From: Paludibacter sp.
GTDB lineage: Bacteria; Bacteroidota; Bacteroidia; Bacteroidales; Paludibacteraceae
Assembly (NCBI GenBank): GCA_028692715.1
Contig: JAQUWU010000014.1
Coordinates: 1 to 64,000 of the forward strand
Length of the DNA stretch: 64,000 bases
Reading direction: 5' to 3'
Shown here: positions 1 through 8,502 of the stretch, piece by piece
How positions within the stretch are numbered: the stretch's first letter is position 1
Layout: every line of letters begins with the position of its first letter
Position numbers and translations under genes: made by a program
Notes under the pieces: generated by a model
What the model was told of the DNA's origin: nothing
What the model saw: only the letters and a program-made list of their open reading frames with translations
Databases searched by the model: none

Positions 1-1452
1 AATCTTATAAGTAGGTGTATCCGATGAAAGTTGCAGATATTCGGAAGCATACATAATTGTAGCAGCTAATGCTCCGATTATTTCATCTTCATCGTTTTCA
101 AGCATTTCCGGTTCGTAAACCTGATCTACCCAGCGGGTTGTGTATTTTGCTGAAACAAATTCCGGATGTTTTAAAACTGTTCGGCAAAACGGAACGGTAG
201 TTTTCAAACCAATAAGACTGAATTCATATAATGCAGCCAATGTTTTTTCAATGACATCATTCCTGTCTTTTCCATGAACAATAATCTTTGCAATCATCGA
301 ATCAAAATAAGGTGTTACAACAGAACCACTTATAACGCCAGTTTCTATTCTGATATTTTCACCAAGCGGAAAATGAATCTTATCGATTAATCCGGTTTGC
401 GGACTAAATCTATTTTGCGGATCTTCTGTATTTACACGGCACTCTATAGCCCAGCCATTAATTTTTATATCCTCCTGTTTTAAAGTAAGTTCTTCGCCTA
501 AAGCAACTTTTATCTGCCAGTCTACTAAATCGACTCCTGTAACCATTTCGGTAACCGGATGCTCCACCTGAATACGGGTATTCATTTCCATAAAAAAATA
601 AGATCCATCTTCATCCATAATAAATTCGATGGTACCCGCTGAATAATATCCTATGGACTTTGCGAAACGAACCGCCATATCGCCCATTTCCTTTCGCATA
701 GCAGTGCTTACGCTGGCTGAAGGAGCTTCTTCCATTATCTTTTGATGTTTTCGCTGTAATGAGCATTCGCGCTCTCCTAAATGAACGACATTACCATACT
801 TGTCACCTAGAATCTGAAATTCTAAATGTTTTGGGTTTTGAAGATATTTTTCGACAAACATATCTCCATTCCCAAAAGCAGATCTGGCTTCATCTGAAGC
901 TGATTTAAATTGACGTTCAATAGTTTCTGGTTTTTCTACTATTCGCATACCACGACCACCACCGCCGGCAGAAGCTTTCAAAATTACCGGATAACCAATT
1001 TTATCTGCAAATTCTTTGGCAACTGTTGCATCTATTACCGGTCCATCGCTTCCCGGCACCAATGGCAAGCCGGCTTTAATAGCCATACTTTTGGCCACTG
1101 TTTTTAATCCCATATCGCGAATTAATTCTGGCGAAGGGCCTACAAAATTAATTCTGTTATCCTGACATAGCAGAGCAAAATCGGGGTTTTCAGATAAAAA
1201 TCCGTATCCGGGATGAATCAAATCAATATTATGTTCCAAAGCCAAATTTACAATTCGTTCGCCATCCAAAAATATCGGTTTTTCGTTTCCAGCATCACGA
1301 GCGGGAATAATTTCATCAGCATATTTTAGGTAAAGTGCATCGGGCTCTTTATCGCTCTGGAAAACTACAGCCAACATGCCTAATTTATGTGCTGAACGAA
1401 TAATTCGAATAGCAATTTCGCTTCGATTGGCAATTAAAAGTCTTTTTTTCAT
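1..1452 (-). CDS. accC: Biotin carboxylase subunit of an acyl-CoA carboxylase (partial, C-terminus outside window)
   Basis: Reading leftward from the ATG at 1450-1452, the frame stays open for 484 codons and runs off the left edge. Biotin carboxylase uses ATP and bicarbonate to carboxylate biotin on a carrier protein. Visible landmarks are the N-terminal MKKRLLIANRSEIAIRIIR fold, HPGYGFLSEN at about residues 80-89, the ATP-grasp glycine loop GGGGRGMR at about 163-170, and the catalytic segment EMNTRIQVEHPVTE near residue 290. It lies 36 bp downstream of the carboxyltransferase gene in the same direction, so the two are probably one operon. No biotin carrier gene is visible and it may lie beyond the edge. 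With the partner it most likely acts on acetyl- or propionyl-CoA; the substrate cannot be fixed from sequence alone. Confidence 0.93.
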   Translation of the reverse strand, partial: MKKRLLIANRSEIAIRIIRSAHKLGMLAVVFQSDKEPDALYLKYADEIIPARDAGNEKPIFLDGERIVNLALEHNIDLIHPGYGFLSENPDFALLCQDNRINFVGPSPELIRDMGLKTVAKSMAIKAGLPLVPGSDGPVIDATVAKEFADKIGYPVILKASAGGGGRGMRIVEKPETIERQFKSASDEARSAFGNGDMFVEKYLQNPKHLEFQILGDKYGNVVHLGERECSLQRKHQKIMEEAPSASVSTAMRKEMGDMAVRFAKSIGYYSAGTIEFIMDEDGSYFFMEMNTRIQVEHPVTEMVTGVDLVDWQIKVALGEELTLKQEDIKINGWAIECRVNTEDPQNRFSPQTGLIDKIHFPLGENIRIETGVISGSVVTPYFDSMIAKIIVHGKDRNDVIEKTLAALYEFSLIGLKTTVPFCRTVLKHPEFVSAKYTTRWVDQVYEPEMLENDEDEIIGALAATIMYASEYLQLSSDTPTYKI

Positions 1453-1468
1453 TTCTGTTTATATTAAT

Positions 1469-1487
1469 CCCCTTTAGGGGTTGGGGG
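1469..1487. repeat. Half copy of the CCCCTAACCCCTAAAGGGG palindromic repeat
   Basis: The sequence CCCCTTTAGGGGTTGGGGG fills most of the 36-bp gap between the two carboxylase genes. It matches one arm of the paired elements at 14.0, 25.8 and 26.9 kb. No second arm is visible here. It could form a small stem in the operon mRNA. Confidence 0.7.
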
Positions 1488-1488
1488 T

Positions 1489-3024
1489 TTATAATGGTAT
1501 GCTACCATGTTTTCTGACCGGCTTTGAATATTGTTTGTTTGACAAAACTTCGAATGATGTAATTAAGATATCACGTGTATTCGAAGGACTTATAACTTCA
1601 TCAATCAAACCAATTTCTTCTGCTTTGTATGGATTAGCTACTTCATTTTTATATTTTTCTGAAAGTATTTTCTCCATTTCCTCTTTGTTCTCAGCATTCG
1701 ATAATTCGTACTTATTTACAATTTTAATGGCTCCAGCAGGTCCCATTACTGCTATTTCGGCTGTTGGCCATGCGAAATTAAAATCTCCACCTGTATTTTT
1801 ACTGCTCATAACGATATATGCGCCACCATAAGCTTTACGTGTAATCACAGTAATTTTTGGAACTGTTGCTTCGCAAAATGCGTACAAAAGTTTTGCCCCA
1901 TTTCTGATTATTCCATTGTGTTCCTGTTCAATACCAGGCAAAAATCCCGGAACATCTTCCATTATTAATAATGGGATATTAAATGCGTCGCAAAAACGTA
2001 CAAATCTTGCACCTTTCACACTTGCATTAATATCAAGTGTCCCGGCCATAACTTTTGGTTGATTTGCAACAATACCAATCGATTTACCATTCAAACGGGC
2101 AAAGCCCACTAAAATATTCTGTGCAAATTTTTCATGAACTTCAAAAAAAGAATCTTTATCAACAATTATTTTGATAATTTCTTTCATGTCGTAGGGACGA
2201 TTGGGATCATCCGGAATAATATTATTTAAATATTCCTGACGGGTTTTATAATAACTCACCAAATTTGGAACAGGAAGTGTTTCATAATTATTGGAAGGAA
2301 TATAGGATAATAGTTTGCGAATCAACATAATAGTATGTTCCTCGTCGTCGGAAACAAAATGTGCAACACCACTTTTTGATGCATGAACATTTCCACCTCC
2401 AAGTCCTTCCTTATCAATATCTTCGTTCAGCACCTCTTTTACAACATCAGGTCCTGTAACAAACATATAGGATGTTTGATTTGTCATAAAAATAAAATCG
2501 GTGAGTGCAGGTGAGTAAACTGCACCACCAGCTGCAGGACCGAGAATGGCACTAATCTGAGGAATAATCCCTGAAGAGTTTACATTATTCCTGAAAATAA
2601 CAGCATAAGCCGATAAACTTTTCACACCCTCCTGAATACGTGCACCACCAGAATCCATTAGACCAACAATGGGCGCACCTAATTTTAATGCCATTTCCTG
2701 AACTTTAGCTATTTTCATTCCATGAGCATAGCCTAAGGATCCTCCCAAGACAGTAAAGTCCTGAGCATAAGCGAAAACACTTCGTCCCTGAACCAAACCC
2801 CGACCAACCACTACACCATCACCAAAATTTGATTGTTTGCTACTTATTGGAGTTTGTGCTGGTGATACAAAGGCATCAAATTCAAAGAATGTTCCTTCAT
2901 CGAAAAGGACATTTATACGTTCCCTAGCAGTAAGTTTCCCTTTTAAATGCTGACGGTGAGCAGCATTATCTTCTAATTCTTGTAACGCTTTTAAGCGTTG
3001 TTCAAACACTTCGTTTTTATTCAT
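1489..3024 (-). CDS. Acyl-CoA carboxylase carboxyltransferase (beta) subunit, propionyl-/methylmalonyl-CoA type
   Basis: This 511-residue protein has the usual length of the biotin-dependent carboxyltransferase family (PccB, MmdA, AccD-like). It moves CO2 between biotin and an acyl-CoA. It carries the two crotonase-like halves with oxyanion-hole glycine motifs, SGGARIQEG at about residues 125-133 and GPAAGGAVYSPAL at about 162-174, and a second GGAYIVM motif in the C-terminal half. A TTG at 3036 would add four residues, but the ATG at 3024 (MNKNEVFEQR) is the natural start. It is first in an operon with the biotin carboxylase gene. In propionate-forming Bacteroidales this family often works as methylmalonyl-CoA decarboxylase or propionyl-CoA carboxylase; the absence of gamma/delta membrane subunits nearby leaves the direction open. 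Confidence 0.92.
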   Translation of the reverse strand: MNKNEVFEQRLKALQELEDNAAHRQHLKGKLTARERINVLFDEGTFFEFDAFVSPAQTPISSKQSNFGDGVVVGRGLVQGRSVFAYAQDFTVLGGSLGYAHGMKIAKVQEMALKLGAPIVGLMDSGGARIQEGVKSLSAYAVIFRNNVNSSGIIPQISAILGPAAGGAVYSPALTDFIFMTNQTSYMFVTGPDVVKEVLNEDIDKEGLGGGNVHASKSGVAHFVSDDEEHTIMLIRKLLSYIPSNNYETLPVPNLVSYYKTRQEYLNNIIPDDPNRPYDMKEIIKIIVDKDSFFEVHEKFAQNILVGFARLNGKSIGIVANQPKVMAGTLDINASVKGARFVRFCDAFNIPLLIMEDVPGFLPGIEQEHNGIIRNGAKLLYAFCEATVPKITVITRKAYGGAYIVMSSKNTGGDFNFAWPTAEIAVMGPAGAIKIVNKYELSNAENKEEMEKILSEKYKNEVANPYKAEEIGLIDEVISPSNTRDILITSFEVLSNKQYSKPVRKHGSIPL

Positions 3025-3102
3025 TCTATAAATCAATCACTTATTTAAAATAATCTAACAATTAATTTTATATTTCGTTCAATTCAACTATTTATCTAAA
3101 AT

Positions 3103-3135
3103 AAACTGCACAAATGTAAACCATTTGTGCAGTTT
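3103..3135. promoter_or_regulatory. Perfect 14-bp inverted repeat over the carboxylase promoter
   Basis: Two perfect 14-bp arms, AAACTGCACAAATG and CATTTGTGCAGTTT, are separated by TAAAC. On the minus strand a Bacteroidota -7 box, TACATTTG, lies at 3111-3118 inside the left arm, about 90 bp before the carboxylase start. This placement suggests an operator, or a hairpin at the very 5' end of the mRNA. The right arm is also the left boundary of the 926-bp tandem duplication. Confidence 0.6.
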
Positions 3136-3307
3136 AGCAAGATTTTTTATACATTTTTTTTAATTGTATAATCTCTATTAATTTTTAAAGATACATATAC
3201 GTCTATGTATCAACAATTTAATACTTTTTGATATTACAAACATATTAAATATTGCGTTAAAACTGAATATTTAACACGAAATATTAGAAAATATGTTTTA
3301 TAACATG

Positions 3308-3402
3308 TAATTTTGCATCGTCATAAAGAAATAATTCTTATGACAAATCTAATACAAAGAATCCCCACTTAAAAATCATAGGGAATTGCTTTGTATTTTT
3401 TT
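3308..3402 (+). ncRNA. Candidate small RNA / attenuator leader, copy 1
   Basis: A promoter-like TAATTTTG box at 3308-3315 predicts a transcript start near 3322. From there the sequence forms a small hairpin (TCATAA...TTATGA, 3321-3343) and then a strong stem (AATACAAAG...CTTTGTATT, extended by CCC/GGG pairing, 3351-3397) followed by a T run. That is the shape of a ~80-nt terminated RNA. It ends only ~40 bp before the secreted-protein gene, so it could act as a transcription attenuator for that gene or be a stand-alone sRNA. No known riboswitch class is recognised. Confidence 0.45.
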
Positions 3403-3442
3403 ATAGGTATAAATAAGATTGTGTAATTAAAATTTTACAATT

Positions 3443-3814
3443 ATGAAAAAGATTTTGGTTTTAGTAATGGTAGCAATTGCTACTGCAACAAGTAGCTTTG
3501 CTAAGAGTCCTGTAAAGTATGAATCACTTTACAAATTAAATAACGAACGTACTTTCAATTCAATTGTACGCTTTCTGAATGCTAATAATGATCAGAAAGA
3601 CCAGTTAATGTACGTATTTTACAGAACAGAAAAAAAGCTCAAAAAGGCTTTAGGTAATGAAGATTTTATTGCAGCAGAAAAAGTTGTGAAGTATAACCTC
3701 GACAATTCAAGGTATATTTTAGATGACAAACAATACAAAATGTATGAAGCTGTAATTAATGTGTCCATTTATAAGGATACTGAAGATTTAATTGCCGAAA
3801 ATAGTTCTAAATAA
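3443..3814 (+). CDS. Small secreted protein, copy 1 of a tandem pair
   Basis: The 123-residue product has a clear signal peptide (about residues 1-20, ending SSFA), leaving a mature protein of about 100 residues rich in Lys, Asn and Tyr and probably helical. It contains a segment RYILDDKQYKMYEAVINV that resembles the C-terminal part of small Bacteroidota periplasmic proteins, but no named domain is recognised and its function is unknown. Copy 2 at 4369 differs by only a few residues (for example NNDQ/NDNQ, TEKK/TGKK, YKDTEDLI/YNDTEDFI). It has its own promoter and hairpin leader upstream and a strong terminator directly after. Confidence 0.8.
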   Translation: MKKILVLVMVAIATATSSFAKSPVKYESLYKLNNERTFNSIVRFLNANNDQKDQLMYVFYRTEKKLKKALGNEDFIAAEKVVKYNLDNSRYILDDKQYKMYEAVINVSIYKDTEDLIAENSSK

Positions 3815-3841
3815 TTAGAAATAAAAGCTTTAATAAATTAA

Positions 3842-3879
3842 TGAGGGTTTCAAATAGTTTGAAACCCTCATTTTTTTTT
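3842..3879. terminator. Rho-independent terminator after secreted protein copy 1
   Basis: A 13-bp perfect stem TGAGGGTTTCAAA / TTTGAAACCCTCA with loop TAG (3842-3870) is followed by nine T. The same hairpin in unit 2 is shared with the convergent AlkD-type gene. Confidence 0.9.
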
Positions 3880-4045
3880 ATTTATTATTCTGTCAATTAC
3901 TTTTTCATCATTTAACTCCCTCAAAGCATCGGAAGCAATCAAATGGGCTGATTTAGAATTCTGTTCTACTATCTGTTGCACCATTTCAATTGCTTTTAAT
4001 CTTAAAGCATTGTTTCATCTCCCGATTTGACGCAGAGCTCAATTT
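3868..4045 (-). pseudogene. Duplicated 3' fragment of the AlkD-type DNA repair gene
   Basis: Translated leftward, this stretch reads LRQIGR, stop, then NNALRLKAIEMVQQIVEQN and onward to the end. That corresponds to the last ~60 residues of the intact gene at 4794-5480. A TGA replaces an Arg codon, there are several substitutions, and there is no start. It came along with the tandem duplication and cannot make a repair enzyme. Confidence 0.88.
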
Positions 4046-4232
4046 AAGCCATTTGTGCAGTTTAGCAAGATTTTTTATACGTTTTTTTTTGTATAATCTC
4101 TATTAATTTAAAAAAATACATACATCTCTATATATCAACAATTTAATAGTTTTTGATATTACAAACATATTAAATATTGCATTAAAACTGAATATTTAAC
4201 ACGAAATATTAGAAAATATGTTTTATAACATG

Positions 4233-4327
4233 TAATTTTGCATCGTCATAAAGAAATAATTCTTATGACAAATCTAATACAAAGAATCCCCACTTAAAAA
4301 ATCATCGGGAATTGCTTTGTATTTTTT
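4233..4327 (+). ncRNA. Candidate small RNA / attenuator leader, copy 2
   Basis: This is the second copy of the leader at 3308-3402. It keeps the TAATTTTG box (4233-4240), the first hairpin and the AATACAAAG...CTTTGTAT stem with T run (from 4276). Loop bases have drifted (one extra A, ATAGGG changed to ATCGGG) while the paired arms are unchanged, which mildly supports the fold. Confidence 0.42.
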
Positions 4328-4368
4328 ATAGGTATAAATTAAGATTGTGTAATTAAAATTTTACAATT

Positions 4369-4740
4369 ATGAAAAAGATTTTGATTTTAGTAATGGTAGC
4401 AATTGCTACTGCAACAAGTAGCTTTGCTAAGAGTCCTGTAAAGTATGAATCACTTTACAAATTAAATAACGAACGTACTTTCAATTCAATTGTACGCTTT
4501 CTGAATGCAAATGATAATCAGAAAGACCAGTTAATGTACGTATTTTACAGAACAGGAAAAAAGCTCAAAAAGGCTTTAGGTAATGAAGATTTTATTGCAG
4601 CAGAAAAAGTTGTGAAGTATAACCTCGACAATTCAAGGTATATTTTAGATGACGAACAATACAAGATGTATGAAGCTGTAATTAACGTATCCGTTTATAA
4701 CGATACTGAAGATTTTATTGCCGAAAACAGTTCTAAATAA
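4369..4740 (+). CDS. Small secreted protein, copy 2 of a tandem pair
   Basis: This 123-residue paralogue of the gene at 3443 has the same signal peptide and nearly the same mature sequence. The reading frame is intact in both copies and many changes are silent or conservative, so both may still be made. Function is unknown. Having two copies with identical promoter and leader regions may raise the dose of the product. It converges on the AlkD-type gene and shares its terminator hairpin. Confidence 0.8.
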   Translation: MKKILILVMVAIATATSSFAKSPVKYESLYKLNNERTFNSIVRFLNANDNQKDQLMYVFYRTGKKLKKALGNEDFIAAEKVVKYNLDNSRYILDDEQYKMYEAVINVSVYNDTEDFIAENSSK

Positions 4741-4767
4741 TTAGAAATAAAAGCTTTACTAAATTAA

Positions 4768-4805
4768 TGAGAGTTTCAAACAGTTTGAAACCCTCATTTT
4801 TTTTT
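4768..4805. terminator. Bidirectional terminator containing the AlkD stop codon
   Basis: The stem TGAGAGTTTCAAA / TTTGAAACCCTCA with loop CAG is followed by a T run on the plus strand. The TGA stop of the leftward AlkD-type gene (4794-4796) lies inside the right arm. One stem mismatch is present relative to copy 1. Confidence 0.82.
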
Positions 4806-5480
4806 ATTCATTATTCTACCAATCACTTTTTCATCATTTAACTCCTTCAAAGCATCGCTAGCAATCCAACGAGCTGATTTAGAATCCTGTTTTAAGATCC
4901 GTTGTGCTGCTTCTATTGCTTTTAATCTTAAAGCATTGTTTCGTTTCCCGATTTGACGCAGAGCCCAATTTACAGCCTTTTTCACGAAATTTCTTTCGTC
5001 CCATGCTTCTCTTTCGATAATTTCGAAGAATGGATAATACATTTCATCTGTCATTTTTTTATCGTAAAATGCAAACTGACACATAAGCGAAAAAGCTGTT
5101 CTTTTTACAAACTCCTTCGAATGAGTTGAATATTCATCTATTTTACGAATTGCATAAGGCATTTTAGCCAACAAATCGACGCACACATCACACATATCCC
5201 AGGAATCAAAGTCGTTTACCCAACTATCAAACTGCTTTTCAGTCATTAATTCAGGGGTTTCAATAAAGGATGCTAAAATTCGGGCTTCGTGTATTTCTGT
5301 AACCCAAAGTTCTAAAGCTAATGCATGATTTTTCCCGATTTTCTTTGCCAATTGACGGATTAATGGCATTTTAACCCCCAGAGCTTTATCATCTTTAATA
5401 CCAAAATGGGCTAACTTAGCATAATGTTCGGGTGTTGATAATGACTTTAACTCCGATATTATTTCATCTAACTGAGTCAT
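4794..5480 (-). CDS. AlkD-like DNA alkylation repair protein (HEAT-repeat glycosylase family)
   Basis: The 228-residue protein, made of helical HEAT-like repeats, belongs to the DNA alkylation repair family (PF08713). In the studied member AlkD, a Trp, an Asp four residues later and a downstream Arg line the active site that removes N3- and N7-alkylpurines. The same arrangement is visible here in SWDMCD (W94, D98) and WALRQIG (R175). An upstream TTG at 5510 would add ten residues, but the ATG at 5480 (MTQLDEIISEL) is preferred. It probably excises alkylated bases. Its 3' end was copied by the tandem duplication. Confidence 0.85.
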   Translation of the reverse strand: MTQLDEIISELKSLSTPEHYAKLAHFGIKDDKALGVKMPLIRQLAKKIGKNHALALELWVTEIHEARILASFIETPELMTEKQFDSWVNDFDSWDMCDVCVDLLAKMPYAIRKIDEYSTHSKEFVKRTAFSLMCQFAFYDKKMTDEMYYPFFEIIEREAWDERNFVKKAVNWALRQIGKRNNALRLKAIEAAQRILKQDSKSARWIASDALKELNDEKVIGRIMNKKK

Positions 5481-5699
5481 ATTCAAACCAAAATTATGAG
5501 TGACCTCCAACTACAATTCTCATTATTTTTAGATTTAGCACAAAAAAACGTATTATTTGTAAGATAAATGATCTTCTCCAAAATTTTGTCGAACGGGTTG
5601 GTTCTGTTGCGAATGACATTTCGCTATAAGGTATTGTTTTTTCGATTTCTTTTTTCATAATATCATAATTTATTAATAAACAAATACTTATTGAGCCAA

Positions 5700-7157
5700 T
5701 TATTCAGGAATCATCCACCAAAATGGAAGTGCTTTGGCTTTATATAAAAACATATAATGCATAAAAAGCTTCATCCAATGACCAGCTAACCCAATTTCAC
5801 CTACTGTGTAATCAATATCTCTACCCCATTTTGGATATTTATTCCAATCCGGAACAATAGGATAAACTGTCATTACTGCAGCTTGTCCATGTCTAATTCC
5901 ATAACCTGCAGAAATAATACAGGCAGCTCCCATCTTCGACATTGAAGCTTTGTGTTTATGATCTTTGGTGCCGGTTTTAATTTTATCACATATATTTTCG
6001 GCTACAATTCTTCCAATAACGCCCGATGGCATACCTGTACGTGGTGCTGTTGGATTAATTGCCGTTCCGTTTTTGCTTTTCATTGGTTTTGATATGGCAT
6101 GAGGAGGTGCAAATGCGATGCCGGCAGCATAGATATTGTCATATTTGGGTGATTTATAGATTGTCGGCCAGTCAGTAGCACACCAATCTTCGTAAGGCTT
6201 AGGAGAATAATCAGCATCCACCTTCATCAGACCATTGGCAACAAAAAGATCTGAAGTAATATCTTCTTCATTTTTCCCAAACGCTTTCATCCCTACTCCA
6301 GCAAAACTTGGAATCAACATGGCAAAATCAAACTCTTTTGTATGATATTCACCATCAAGCGTTTCATAATAAACTACTCCCTTTTCAACCTTATTAACTC
6401 CTGCTCCAACAATCCAATTAATATTATATTCTTTAAAAATTGACTCGGCAAATATTTTTGTAGGTGTAATGTAACCACCTCGTTTTACATATGCACCACC
6501 CATACCAAAATCACCCAATTCGTATTCATTTGATATCCAGGTTATTTCTGCCAAGTGATTCAATTTTCTTTTGTTTATTTCAAAAGCAATATTAAGAGAA
6601 TACTCAAATGCAGCACCCTGACAGGTAGCTAAAGAATGACCAGTTCCAATAAGTATTTGTTGCTTTTCACCCTTTTCCATTTTATCAAAGCACTTCTGCA
6701 AATTCTCCCACGCATGAGCTGCATGTTGATAAGTACAAACCGAGGACGTGAATTTGTCGGGTCCTAATCCTTCAGTACCGGCGAAATTTAATTTTGGCCC
6801 TGTGGCATTTATTAGAAAGTCAAATTCAACATTTTCAACTTCATCTTTCTTATTATCAGATGCATATTTGATAGTCACGAAACCACTTTTCGTTGAGCTA
6901 TCACCCTCTGGATGTATTGAAACCGCCAAAGCTTGTTTATAAACAATTCCCAGCTTTTTGTATACAGGGGCAAGTTCAAATTTCACCTGACTGGGCTTCA
7001 TCAATCCCATTCCAACCCAAATATTAGACGGAACCCACTGATAATTACTGTTAGGACTTACAACAATTACTTCGTGTCTATTACCTAACTTTCTTTTGGT
7101 AATTAAAGCGGCAGTATGTCCGGCAATACCGGCACCAAGAATTAAAACTTTTGCCAT
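5700..7157 (-). CDS. Sulfide:quinone reductase-like FAD oxidoreductase
   Basis: The 485-residue flavoprotein has an N-terminal dinucleotide-binding loop, LGAGIAGHTAAL (residues 7-18), a GTGHSLATCQGAAFE segment (171-185) typical of sulfide:quinone oxidoreductases, and candidate redox cysteines C141, C179 and C413. The C-terminus is hydrophobic and aromatic (FMHYMFLYKAKALPFWWMIPE), fitting monotopic membrane attachment. Such enzymes pass electrons from sulfide to the quinone pool, giving polysulfide; in a fermentative anaerobe the role could be detoxification or sulfur redox balance. It stands alone, with no sulfur-transfer gene beside it. Family is fairly sure, exact substrate less so. Confidence 0.82.
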   Translation of the reverse strand: MAKVLILGAGIAGHTAALITKRKLGNRHEVIVVSPNSNYQWVPSNIWVGMGLMKPSQVKFELAPVYKKLGIVYKQALAVSIHPEGDSSTKSGFVTIKYASDNKKDEVENVEFDFLINATGPKLNFAGTEGLGPDKFTSSVCTYQHAAHAWENLQKCFDKMEKGEKQQILIGTGHSLATCQGAAFEYSLNIAFEINKRKLNHLAEITWISNEYELGDFGMGGAYVKRGGYITPTKIFAESIFKEYNINWIVGAGVNKVEKGVVYYETLDGEYHTKEFDFAMLIPSFAGVGMKAFGKNEEDITSDLFVANGLMKVDADYSPKPYEDWCATDWPTIYKSPKYDNIYAAGIAFAPPHAISKPMKSKNGTAINPTAPRTGMPSGVIGRIVAENICDKIKTGTKDHKHKASMSKMGAACIISAGYGIRHGQAAVMTVYPIVPDWNKYPKWGRDIDYTVGEIGLAGHWMKLFMHYMFLYKAKALPFWWMIPE

Positions 7158-7286
7158 AATTAATTTTTTAAAGAATTGATACTAAGGCTATTTTGTAGTA
7201 TCTTTCAGCATTTGAAATAAATACAGAAAAGAAACTATCACAAAACTAATAAAATAATTTTACAAATTTTTACGTAATCGTAAGAA

Positions 7287-8396
7287 TTATTTATCAAAAA
7301 GTTGCATATTATTTAATCTATTTCTAGTTGATTGATCAAAAACAACTAAAGACAGACTATCAGCTTGTGAAAGAGGATATTTTTGAGGATGGTTTATAAA
7401 ATCAGAACTTGGTATTAAATGATACTGAAAAACATTGTTAAGCACTCCTTTATGAACATAAACAGGTAAATAAGAGGAACTTATAATTTTCTTCAATTTT
7501 GTCCCTATTTCAACACTCAACAGTATTCCACCATCAGTATTAAGTTTCCGTTGGTTTGAAATGGAGTTTCCAAGTGAATAATAAACCGGAACTGCTAAAC
7601 TATCAGCATTATATAATACTTCAGCATTTTGAACAACGTGAGGATGGCCACCAACAACTAAAGTAACTCCATTACGAACAAAAAATGCGGCATACACTTT
7701 TTGAAAGGCGTTTGACTCCAATTCGTATTCGGTTCCCCAATGAACCGTCATAATAATTTGATCAGCATTTTTTAGTTTTGCAGTAGCAATATCTTTTTTT
7801 ATCTGCATGGAGTCCAAATAGTTAACCACATTTGGTTTCTCAACCTGTATACCATTTGTACCATAGGTATAGTTTAATAAAGCTATTTTAATCCCTTTTT
7901 TCTCAATAATTAGCGGATAAGTGCTATCACGTTGAATTGTATCTATATAACTTCCAAGTGAAAGAAGTTTTCTCTTTTTAATTGACCAAATAGTTCTCTC
8001 TAAACCTTTTTTACTTCTATCAAGAACATGATTATTAGCCGTTAATAATACATCATAACCAGCATTTTTTAATCCATCCAATAATTCATCAGGACTTGAG
8101 AAGTTAGGATAACCACTGTAAGGTTTTCCGGCAATAGGCACTTCCAGATTAGCTATTGCAATATCAGCAGATTGAATAATTGATTTAACATGTCGAAAAC
8201 AAGCATCATAGCTGTATCTTTTTGTGGTTGGATTGTATGCAGCCTGAAATTGAGGAGAATGTCCCATAATATCTCCGGCAAATACAATAATTAATGATTC
8301 TTCGGGATTTTCGGCAGGATTTTGAGCAAAATCATTATTATACGAAAAACCCGAAAATAAAAACAGGATAGAAAATAACAGTAAATACTTTTTCAT
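7287..8396 (-). CDS. CapA-family (poly-gamma-glutamate capsule-like) metallophosphatase-fold protein
   Basis: The 369-residue product has a signal peptide (about 1-24) and a PGA_cap/CapA domain. Metal-binding signatures are FAGDIMGHS (about 39-47), NLEVPIAG, TANNHVLDR, VHWGTEYE and GGHPHVVQ. The family has a calcineurin-like fold. CapA takes part in poly-gamma-glutamate capsule assembly in bacilli, but in Bacteroidota these solitary proteins have no proven substrate and no capBC genes are near. Likely periplasmic or surface-attached. Confidence 0.82.
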   Translation of the reverse strand: MKKYLLLFSILFLFSGFSYNNDFAQNPAENPEESLIIVFAGDIMGHSPQFQAAYNPTTKRYSYDACFRHVKSIIQSADIAIANLEVPIAGKPYSGYPNFSSPDELLDGLKNAGYDVLLTANNHVLDRSKKGLERTIWSIKKRKLLSLGSYIDTIQRDSTYPLIIEKKGIKIALLNYTYGTNGIQVEKPNVVNYLDSMQIKKDIATAKLKNADQIIMTVHWGTEYELESNAFQKVYAAFFVRNGVTLVVGGHPHVVQNAEVLYNADSLAVPVYYSLGNSISNQRKLNTDGGILLSVEIGTKLKKIISSSYLPVYVHKGVLNNVFQYHLIPSSDFINHPQKYPLSQADSLSLVVFDQSTRNRLNNMQLFDK

Positions 8397-8502
8397 AATC
8401 TTTACGGTTTAAATTGAACACTAACACAAATATACTGACTAAATTGCTTAATTTCAATTAAATAAAGAATCTGATTTATTCTTACTGTCAAGCGAATAAA
8501 TC

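Larger units (their letters stand above)
3121..4975. repeat. 926-bp direct tandem duplication (two near-identical units)
   Basis: Unit 1 is about 3121-4048 and unit 2 about 4049-4975. Each contains the same AT-rich upstream region, promoter, hairpin leader, 123-codon secreted protein gene, terminator and the 3' end of an AlkD-type gene. The equivalent start codons are 926 bp apart. Only unit 2 joins the intact AlkD gene. In unit 1 the copied AlkD end breaks off directly into the second copy of the CATTTGTGCAG sequence that starts the unit. Divergence is low, so the event looks fairly recent. Confidence 0.9.

Noticed and set aside
1469..1487. G-quadruplex from GGGG/GGGGG runs of the CCCCTA repeat
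   Set aside because: Only two or three G runs per arm on one strand; the palindromic pairing explains the sequence better.
1481..1831. 116-codon plus-strand frame opposite the carboxyltransferase gene
   Set aside because: Lies wholly antisense to a well-supported gene and starts in the CCCCTA repeat.
3121..4975. CRISPR array
   Set aside because: Only two units of 926 bp with coding genes, no short repeats with unique spacers; no Cas genes in the window.
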